Shown here one piece after another: positions 58,394 to 64,000 of a stretch of 64,000 bases of DNA (position 1 is the stretch's first letter; each line of letters opens with the position of its first letter). The stretch comes from Pseudomonadota bacterium. Its GTDB lineage: Bacteria > Pseudomonadota > Alphaproteobacteria > Rhodobacterales > Rhodobacteraceae. A model generated the notes under the pieces. The model had not been told where the DNA came from, searched no databases, and saw only the letters and a program-made list of their open reading frames with translations. The stretch is from positions 434,001-498,000 of the forward strand of contig JAIUPC010000012.1 of assembly GCA_020161655.1 (NCBI GenBank), written 5' to 3'. Both the position numbers and the translations under genes were made by a program.

Positions 58394-59881
58394 ATGACCG
58401 AGGTTGCGACGATACGCGCAGTCAAAAGCGCGCCCGAAGAGGATTCGCTTCCGCATAATATCGAGGCCGAGCAGCAGCTTCTCGGCGCGATCCTGACCAA
58501 CAACGACATCTACGACCGCATCGCGGCGCTGGTGAAATCCGAGCATTTCTTCGAGCCGGTCCACCAGCGCATCTTCGAGGTCGCCATTGCCCGCATCCAG
58601 AGGAATGCACTCGCCTCTCCGGTCACGCTCAAGGCCTATATGGAAGAGGACGAGGGCCTGAAGGAGCTTGGCGGCCCGGCCTACCTTGCCCGCCTTGCCG
58701 GGGCCGCGATCTCCGCATTTGCGGCGCGCGACTATGCGCAGATGATCTACGACCTCGCCGTGCGGCGCGAACTGATGCAGCTTGGCCGTGACATCACCGA
58801 CCGCGCCCGCTCCATCGAGATCGACAATGATCCGAAGGAACAGATCACCGAGGCCGAGCAGCGGCTCTATACGCTGGCCGAACAGGGGACGGTCGAAAAG
58901 GGCTTCGTCTCGTTCCTGAAGGCCACCACCGATGCGGTGATGACCGCCCATGCCGCCTATCAGCGCGACGGGGCGCTTTCGGGGATTTCGACCGGCCTTG
59001 CCGATCTCGACAAGAAGCTCGGCGGGCTTCACCCCTCCGACCTTCTGATCCTTGCCGGGCGTCCCTCGATGGGCAAGACCTCGCTCGCCACCAACATCGC
59101 CTTCAACATTGCCAAGGCCTACAAGAAGGGCAAGCGCCCGGACGGGTCGGACGGGGCGGTGAACGGCGGTGTCGTCGGCTTCTTCTCGCTGGAAATGTCG
59201 GCCGAGCAGTTGGCGGCACGTATCCTCTCCGAAGCCTCGGAAGTGCCTTCCGAACAGATCCGTCGTGGTGACATGACCGAGATCGAGTTCCGCCGCTTCG
59301 TCGAGGCGGCGAAGGCGCTGGAATCCTGCCCGCTTTACATCGACGACACCCCGGCCCTGCCCATCGCGCAGGTCGCCGCGCGCTGCCGGCGGCTGAAGCG
59401 GACCCAAGGGCTTGATGTCGTCTTCGTCGACTACCTCCAGCTTCTTCGCGGCACCGGCAAGGGCGACAACCGGGTCCAGGAGATCGGCGAGATCTCCATG
59501 GGTCTCAAGGCCCTGGCGAAGGAACTCAGCCTGCCCGTCGTGGCCCTGTCCCAGCTTTCGCGTCAGGTCGAGAACCGCGAGGACAAGCGCCCGCAACTTT
59601 CTGACCTGCGCGAATCCGGCTCCATCGAGCAGGATGCCGACGTGGTCATGTTCGTCTTCCGCGAGGAATACTACAAGGAACGCGAAAAGCCGGGCGACCA
59701 TGATCTTGAAGGCATGGCGAAGTGGCAGGAGGTCATGGAGCAGGTCCATGGCAAGGCCGAGGTCATCATCGGCAAGCAGCGCCACGGGCCGATCGGCACG
59801 GTGGAGCTATCGTTCGAGGGCCGCTTCACCCGCTTCGGCAACCTCGTGAAGCCCTGGCAGCAGGGCGACGGCAGCTTCTGA
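58394..59881 (+). CDS. dnaB: Replicative DNA helicase DnaB
   Basis: The ring-shaped hexameric helicase that unwinds DNA at the replication fork. The 495-residue protein has the N-terminal dimerisation domain (LPHNIEAEQQLLGAILTNN, about 16-120) and the RecA-like C-terminal domain with Walker A ILAGRPSMGKTSLATNIA (about 218-235), Walker B in VFVDYLQLL, and the LSRQVENREDKRPQLSDLRESGSIEQDAD stretch that contains arginine-finger and DNA-contact loops. ATG 58394 is chosen. A 185-bp leader holds two DnaA-box-like sites. Confidence 0.97.
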   Translation: MTEVATIRAVKSAPEEDSLPHNIEAEQQLLGAILTNNDIYDRIAALVKSEHFFEPVHQRIFEVAIARIQRNALASPVTLKAYMEEDEGLKELGGPAYLARLAGAAISAFAARDYAQMIYDLAVRRELMQLGRDITDRARSIEIDNDPKEQITEAEQRLYTLAEQGTVEKGFVSFLKATTDAVMTAHAAYQRDGALSGISTGLADLDKKLGGLHPSDLLILAGRPSMGKTSLATNIAFNIAKAYKKGKRPDGSDGAVNGGVVGFFSLEMSAEQLAARILSEASEVPSEQIRRGDMTEIEFRRFVEAAKALESCPLYIDDTPALPIAQVAARCRRLKRTQGLDVVFVDYLQLLRGTGKGDNRVQEIGEISMGLKALAKELSLPVVALSQLSRQVENREDKRPQLSDLRESGSIEQDADVVMFVFREEYYKEREKPGDHDLEGMAKWQEVMEQVHGKAEVIIGKQRHGPIGTVELSFEGRFTRFGNLVKPWQQGDGSF

Positions 59882-59933
59882 CTTCAGCATTCGTGATTGG
59901 ACAGGGGGGGCGTCTTCGGGCGACCCTTCCTTC

Positions 59934-60710
59934 ATGCGCACGCCGATGATCCCCCTTCTGGCGTTTCTGGCCATGCCCGCCGAAGCAGCGGAAGAGGTCG
60001 ATCTTGAGCTTTTGCTGATGGTCGACGTCTCCCGCTCCATGTCGTCTGCCGAGCTTGAGATTCAGCGGCAGGGCTATGTCGCGGCCTTGCGGAGCGACAG
60101 CGTGGCCGCCGCCCTTGGCCGGGCGCTGACGGGCAAGATCGCGCTCGCCTATGTCGAATGGGCCGGGGAGAAGCGCCAGCGCATCATTCAGGACTGGGTG
60201 CTGATCGAGGGCCGCGAGGATCTTTTCGCGGTGGCGGAGGTGTTAGAGAACGACCAGAGCACTACGCAAAGCCGCACTTCGATTTCCGGTGCGCTCCGCT
60301 ATGGTGCGGCCTATCTAGATGCGAACGAATTCAACGGGATGCGGCGCGTCATTGATATTTCAGGTGATGGGCCGAACAATCAGGGCGGTGAGGTGACGGC
60401 GGTCCGCAATGCCGTGGTGGCGCGGGGCATCACCATCAACGGGCTGCCGCTGATGACCCAGGACGGCGTCTTCATGCGCATCCCCGATCTTGACGCCTAT
60501 TACCAGAATTGCGTGATCGGCGGGCCGGGCGCCTTTCTGGTGCCGGTCTACAAATGGGAGGATTTCGGCCCTGCGGTGACGCAGAAGCTGGTCCTTGAGA
60601 TTGCCGGCCTGCCGCCGGAACGGCTGATCCCGGCGCAAGGAGCAGCGCCCTATGATTGCGAGGTTGGCGAGAAGCTTTGGCGCCGGATGCGGATGGACAG
60701 CGATTTCTGA
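59934..60710 (+). CDS. DUF1194 VWA-like exported protein
   Basis: A 258-residue exported protein. It has a signal peptide (about 1-19, [15 protein letters not shown]) followed by a VWA-like domain with the MIDAS start [23 protein letters not shown] (DxSxS, about 27-46). [39 protein letters not shown] follows, with the later GD motif. The C-terminus LERPEG-like ([29 protein letters not shown]) is characteristic of DUF1194. The function is unknown. It starts 52 bp after dnaB and precedes alr. Confidence 0.87.
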   Translation: MRTPMIPLLAFLAMPAEAAEEVDLELLLMVDVSRSMSSAELEIQRQGYVAALRSDSVAAALGRALTGKIALAYVEWAGEKRQRIIQDWVLIEGREDLFAVAEVLENDQSTTQSRTSISGALRYGAAYLDANEFNGMRRVIDISGDGPNNQGGEVTAVRNAVVARGITINGLPLMTQDGVFMRIPDLDAYYQNCVIGGPGAFLVPVYKWEDFGPAVTQKLVLEIAGLPPERLIPAQGAAPYDCEVGEKLWRRMRMDSDF

Positions 60711-60760
60711 GGTTCCGCCGACCCTTGCCACACCCCGCCCGGCCTGCCAAAAGACGCGCC

Positions 60761-61807
60761 ATGGCACAGGCGATCCTTACCGTTGATCTTGGCGCGATCA
60801 CCCGCAACTGGCAGGCGCTGGCCGGGCTTTCGGGCCGGGCCGAGGCGGGCGCGGTCGTCAAGGCCGATTGCTACGGCCTTGGCACCGAAAGGGTTGCCCC
60901 GGCGCTTGCCGCAGCCGGTGCGCGCCGCTTCTTCGTGGCCGAGGCTTCCGAGGGTATCGCGGTCCGCCGCGCAGTCGGTCCGGGGCCGGAGATCTACGTC
61001 TTCGCCGGGCATATGGCGGGCGACGCCAGCGTCATCGCTGGCGCCGACCTCATCCCCCTGCTGAACGCCCCCGAACAGATCGCGCGCCACCGCGCCGCGC
61101 TTCCCGGCCACGCCTTCGGCATCCAGTTCGACACCGGCATGAACCGCCTCGGGATCGAGGAAGCGGACTGGCGGGCGCTCTCCTCCGACATTCTCAGCGC
61201 CAACCCGCGCCTCCTCATGTCGCACCTCGCCTGCGCCGATGAGCCGGGCCATGCGATGAACGCCAGCCAGCTTGCGGTCTTCCGCCGGATGACGGACGGC
61301 CTCGGCCTGCCCCGCTCCTTCGCCGCGACGGGAGGTATCCTCCTAGGGCCGGAGTATCACTTCGACATCACCCGCCCCGGCATCGGCCTTTACGGCGGCG
61401 ACCCTTTCGATAGCGCCGAAGCCGTCGTCCGCCTGTCGCTGCCGGTGATCCAGACCCGCACCATTCCGGCGGGCGAGACGGTCGGCTACGGCAACTCATG
61501 GACCGCGCCCAAGCCTTCGCGCATCGCCACCCTTGGCGCGGGCTATGCCGATGGCCTGATCCGCGCCATGACCGGCAAGGCGCGGGTCTGGCACGGCTCC
61601 ACCCCCTGCCCGGTCGTCGGCCGCGTGTCGATGGATTCGATGGGCGTCGACGTGACCCACCTGCCCGATACGCCCGGAGCGCTCGACATCCTCTGCCCCG
61701 CGCAGGGCGTCGATGCGCTGGCCACCATGGCCGGCACCATCGGATATGAGATTCTGACCTCGCTCGGCCACCGCTACCGGCGCGACTACACCGGGGGTGC
61801 CCGATGA
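60761..61807 (+). CDS. alr: Alanine racemase
   Basis: Makes D-alanine for peptidoglycan. The 348-residue PLP enzyme has the PLP-binding lysine in [12 protein letters not shown] (Lys34), the second catalytic residue Tyr in [10 protein letters not shown] (about 240-250), and the C-terminal barrel elements [16 protein letters not shown]. Length and motifs match biosynthetic Alr. ATG 60761 is chosen. Its stop is followed by mlaE with a 4-bp overlap (ATGA), so the cell-envelope genes alr, mlaE and mlaF are co-transcribed. Confidence 0.95.
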   Translation: MAQAILTVDLGAITRNWQALAGLSGRAEAGAVVKADCYGLGTERVAPALAAAGARRFFVAEASEGIAVRRAVGPGPEIYVFAGHMAGDASVIAGADLIPLLNAPEQIARHRAALPGHAFGIQFDTGMNRLGIEEADWRALSSDILSANPRLLMSHLACADEPGHAMNASQLAVFRRMTDGLGLPRSFAATGGILLGPEYHFDITRPGIGLYGGDPFDSAEAVVRLSLPVIQTRTIPAGETVGYGNSWTAPKPSRIATLGAGYADGLIRAMTGKARVWHGSTPCPVVGRVSMDSMGVDVTHLPDTPGALDILCPAQGVDALATMAGTIGYEILTSLGHRYRRDYTGGAR

Positions 61808-62586
61808 CGCTGACCTATCCCTTCGCGGTTCTCGGCCGTCAGGTCCTCGGCTTTCTTGCCGCCGTGGGCCGCATCGCGATCTTCGCCCTGACCGGGATCA
61901 GCCACCTCTTCCGCCCGCCCTTCTACCCGAAGGAATTCCTCACCGCGCTCCTCCAGATCGGTTATTTCAGCCTGCCGGTCGTCGGTCTGACCACGCTTTT
62001 CACCGGCGGCGCGCTCGCCTTGCAGATCTATGCCGGCGGCGCGCGGTTCTCGGCGGAATCGGTCGTGCCCTCCATCGTCGCCATCGGCATGGCGCGGGAG
62101 CTTGGCCCCGTCCTTGGTGGCCTCATGGTCGCCGCCCGCGTCGCCTCCTCCATCGCGGCAGAGATCGGCACGATGAAGGTGACCGAACAGATCGACGCGC
62201 TGACGACGCTTTCGACCGAGCCGATGAAATACCTCGTGGCGCCCCGGCTTCTCGCCGCCACCCTCGCCGTGCCGGTCCTTGTCGGCATCGGCGACAGCAT
62301 CGGCATCATGGGCGGCTATCTCGTCGGCATCACCCGGCTGGATTTCAACCCCGCGACCTACCTCAAGAACACCCGCGAATTCCTCGAATTCTGGGACGTG
62401 GCTTCGGGCCTCTGGAAGGGCGCCGCCTTCGGCTTCATCGTGGCGCTCTGCGGCTGCTACTTCGGCATGAACTCCGCCCGCGGCGCGCAAGGCGTGGGCC
62501 GCGCGACGAAGACCGCCGTCGTGACCGCCTCGGTTCTGATCCTCGCCGCGAACTATGTGCTGACGGAGGTCTTCTTCTCCGCATGA
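61804..62586 (+). CDS. mlaE: MlaE-type phospholipid ABC transporter permease
   Basis: The inner-membrane permease of the Mla-type ABC system that moves phospholipids between the membranes. The 260-residue protein has an N-terminal amphipathic start, then about five membrane segments, with the MlaE-family [20 protein letters not shown] (about 61-80), [35 protein letters not shown] and [21 protein letters not shown]. It overlaps alr and mlaF by 4 bp each. The MCE-domain partner MlaD is not in the window. Confidence 0.92.
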   Translation: MTLTYPFAVLGRQVLGFLAAVGRIAIFALTGISHLFRPPFYPKEFLTALLQIGYFSLPVVGLTTLFTGGALALQIYAGGARFSAESVVPSIVAIGMARELGPVLGGLMVAARVASSIAAEIGTMKVTEQIDALTTLSTEPMKYLVAPRLLAATLAVPVLVGIGDSIGIMGGYLVGITRLDFNPATYLKNTREFLEFWDVASGLWKGAAFGFIVALCGCYFGMNSARGAQGVGRATKTAVVTASVLILAANYVLTEVFFSA

Positions 62587-63329
62587 TCGAGCTTCGCGAC
62601 GTCCACAAGGCCTTCGGCCCGAACCATGTCCTGAACGGCGTCAACCTGGCGCTGCCGAAGGGTGAAAGCATGGTCATCATCGGCGGCTCCGGCACGGGGA
62701 AGTCGGTGCTTCTGAAATGCGTCCTCGGCCTTGTGACGCCTGACAAGGGGGAAATCCTTGTCGGCGGCGCCCCCGCTGACAAGGGGTCGCGCGACGCCTT
62801 CCTGGCCCGCTTCGGGATGCTCTTTCAGGGTGGTGCCTTGTTCGACAGCCTGCCGGTCTGGCAGAACGTCGCCTTTCGGCTCTTGCGCGGCGCGCAGAAG
62901 CGACCGAAGGACGAAGCCCGCGCCATCGCCGTGGAAAAACTCCGCCGCGTCGGCCTGAAACCCGCCGTCGCCGACCTTTTCCCGGCCGAGCTTTCGGGCG
63001 GGATGCAAAAGCGTGTCGGCCTCGCCCGCGCCATTGCCGCCGAGCCGGAGATCATCTTCTTCGACGAGCCGACGACCGGCCTCGACCCGATCATGTCGGG
63101 CGTCATCAACGAGCTGATCCGCGAGATCGTGGTCGAGATGGGGGCGACGGCCATGACCATCACCCATGACATGACCTCTGTCCGCGCCATCGCCGACCGG
63201 GTGGCGATGCTTCACGGCGGGGTCATCCGCTGGACCGGCCCGGTTTCCGAAATGGACGCAACGCCAGACCCTTACGTCCAGCAGTTCATCCACGGCCGCG
63301 CCGAAGGGCCGATCGAATCCGTCCGCTGA
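62583..63329 (+). CDS. mlaF: MlaF-type phospholipid ABC transporter ATPase
   Basis: The ATPase partner of MlaE. The 248-residue protein has Walker A IIGGSGTGKSVLLK (about 35-48), the ABC signature LSGGMQKRVGLARAIA (about 139-154), Walker B IIFFDEPTTGLDP (about 158-170) and the switch histidine in TMTITHDM. The ELRDVHKAFGPNHVLNGVNLALP start is characteristic of the MlaF family. It overlaps mlaE by 4 bp (ATGA). Next come a small membrane protein and a PqiA-like gene. Confidence 0.92.
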   Translation: MIELRDVHKAFGPNHVLNGVNLALPKGESMVIIGGSGTGKSVLLKCVLGLVTPDKGEILVGGAPADKGSRDAFLARFGMLFQGGALFDSLPVWQNVAFRLLRGAQKRPKDEARAIAVEKLRRVGLKPAVADLFPAELSGGMQKRVGLARAIAAEPEIIFFDEPTTGLDPIMSGVINELIREIVVEMGATAMTITHDMTSVRAIADRVAMLHGGVIRWTGPVSEMDATPDPYVQQFIHGRAEGPIESVR

Positions 63330-63432
63330 CCTCGCGGCAATGTGACAGCCGTGGCCCCCCGCCCGACCATCAAGGTTTGACAACCCCGCCGTGTGATCCT
63401 ACCCTCAACAGGCAAGAAGTCGGAGCTTGGAC

Positions 63433-63768
63433 ATGGGTTCAGGAGCGGGATTGTTCCCCGACCTCTTTATCCTCGCGGTCCTTGGTTGCGTGCCGCCCCT
63501 TCTGGGTCTGCTCGCCAGCCGGCGCCGGCTGGTGCGCGCCCGACAAAGCAGCGTAGCGCCGGGGTGGCTCCAAGGCGCCCTGATCGTCTCGGCCGGGGCC
63601 CTCCTTCTCAACCTCACGCTCGTGACCATCAGCGCACTCACCCTGTCCGAAGGCCTCGGCTGGAGCCGGCTTGAAGCGGCGGTTCTGCTGATCGGCTGGA
63701 TCGCGTTCTGGCTCTGGATCGTGGTGATCCTCCTGCCGCGAGAACATCGGCGACGCGAGATCTACTAG
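63433..63768 (+). CDS. Small membrane protein of unknown function
   Basis: A 111-residue protein with about three hydrophobic segments: LFPDLFILAVLGCVPPLLGLLA (about 8-29), GALIVSAGALLLNLTLVTISALTL (about 49-72) and AAVLLIGWIAFWLWIVVILLP (about 82-102), joined by basic loops. No family was recognised. ATG 63433 is used, with GTCGGAG upstream. It lies between mlaF and a PqiA-like gene on the same strand. Confidence 0.7.
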   Translation: MGSGAGLFPDLFILAVLGCVPPLLGLLASRRRLVRARQSSVAPGWLQGALIVSAGALLLNLTLVTISALTLSEGLGWSRLEAAVLLIGWIAFWLWIVVILLPREHRRREIY

Positions 63769-63807
63769 CGGCTTGGCAGCAGCATCCTGACCGGTTATCC
63801 CGCACAA

Positions 63808-64000
63808 ATGCTGCGTGCCGCGAACCTCCTGCTCCTCATCCTTCTCCCGGTCGCCTGGTTCGCGCCCCTCCTGCGCGCCGGTCTCCTGCCGTTCTTCGAC
63901 CTCGACGCGATCTCGGTCATCTCGGGCCTCGGCGCGATCTGGGACAAGGACGTTCTCCTCGCCCTCGTCGTCAGCTTCTTCGCGATCGTTGCGCCCTACC
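63808..64000 (+). CDS. PqiA-family (paraquat-inducible protein A) gene, cut by the window end
   Basis: Only the first 64 codons are present. They read MLRAANLLLLILLPVAWFA, then a LRAGLLPFFDLDAISVISGLGAIWDKDVLLALVVSFFAIVAPY-type stretch. Leader, second hydrophobic segment and the WDKDVLLALVV pattern resemble the PqiA family of membrane proteins, which partner MCE-domain proteins such as PqiB in lipid transport. The coincidence with mlaEF upstream supports this. The C-terminal part, including any zinc ribbon, is outside the window. Confidence 0.65.
   Translation, partial: MLRAANLLLLILLPVAWFAPLLRAGLLPFFDLDAISVISGLGAIWDKDVLLALVVSFFAIVAPY

Overview
This 64 kb window is a GC-rich, gene-dense bacterial chromosome segment, most likely from the family Rhodobacteraceae (Alphaproteobacteria). 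The signs are: a C4-type 5-aminolevulinate synthase (HemA); the operon DUF2849 - sulfite reductase hemoprotein - CysH - DUF934 with a divergent Lrp-type regulator; the rodZ-like/ispG pair; a VPLPA-type C-terminal sorting signal; the ECF sigma / RskA-like anti-sigma / fasciclin trio; and the pyrC-pyrE-dnaB-alr-mlaEF order. No phage, insertion sequence, integrase, CRISPR array or rRNA was seen. The window is core and ordinary accessory chromosome.

Layout. 0-5.8 kb: peptide-type ABC ATPase, amidohydrolase, secreted DsbA-like oxidoreductase, Rieske oxygenase and LtrA. 5.8-9.8 kb: a RACo-like corrinoid activator, then the ECF sigma factor, its anti-sigma factor and a fasciclin protein. 9.8-15.5 kb, minus strand: Uup-type ABC-F, ispG, a RodZ-like protein and hemA, the last with a candidate FnrL site. 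15.7-18.5 kb: an overlapping M20 peptidase / dehalogenase-like hydrolase / GNAT operon. 18.4-21.5 kb: two identical tRNA-Asp genes, aroQ, a small membrane protein, an SDR, tRNA-Val and a VPLPA-CTERM protein. 21.6-26.5 kb: lon, a divergent pair of LuxR-type genes (one lacking its DNA-binding domain) and tgt. 26.7-32.3 kb: SufT-like, a SatD-like/DUF3307 pair, an IscA-type protein, TfoX-like, tpiA, a DMT exporter and a cytochrome P450. 32.3-37 kb: the Lrp regulator, the sulfate-assimilation operon and ferredoxin-NADP reductase. 37-46.1 kb: an Ala-rich anchored protein, infC (apparently starting at AUA), rlmJ and a minus-strand group of molybdenum-hydroxylase maturation genes (MoeA-like, XdhC, VWA/CoxE, MoxR/CoxD) interleaved with DUF1203 and OmpA genes. 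46.2-53 kb: a divergent five-gene glycosyltransferase locus in which two genes encode related alpha/beta-hydrolase-like domains and two encode related GT2 enzymes. 53-55.7 kb: a lipoprotein, a DUF2189 membrane protein, an AhpD-like protein and a Tat-exported cyclase. 55.8-64 kb: pyrC, a small membrane protein, pyrE, dnaB, a DUF1194 VWA-like protein, alr, mlaE, mlaF, a small membrane protein and the start of a pqiA-like gene cut by the window end.

The best leads for new biology are: the LuxR / HTH-less LuxR pair; the SatD-like + DUF3307 operon behind an unusually AT-rich palindromic promoter; the glycosyltransferase locus with one apparently inactivated hydrolase paralogue; and a family of seven intergenic elements sharing an AATACyyC box next to a GC hairpin. 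Functions come from recognised protein motifs and context. No database search was run.
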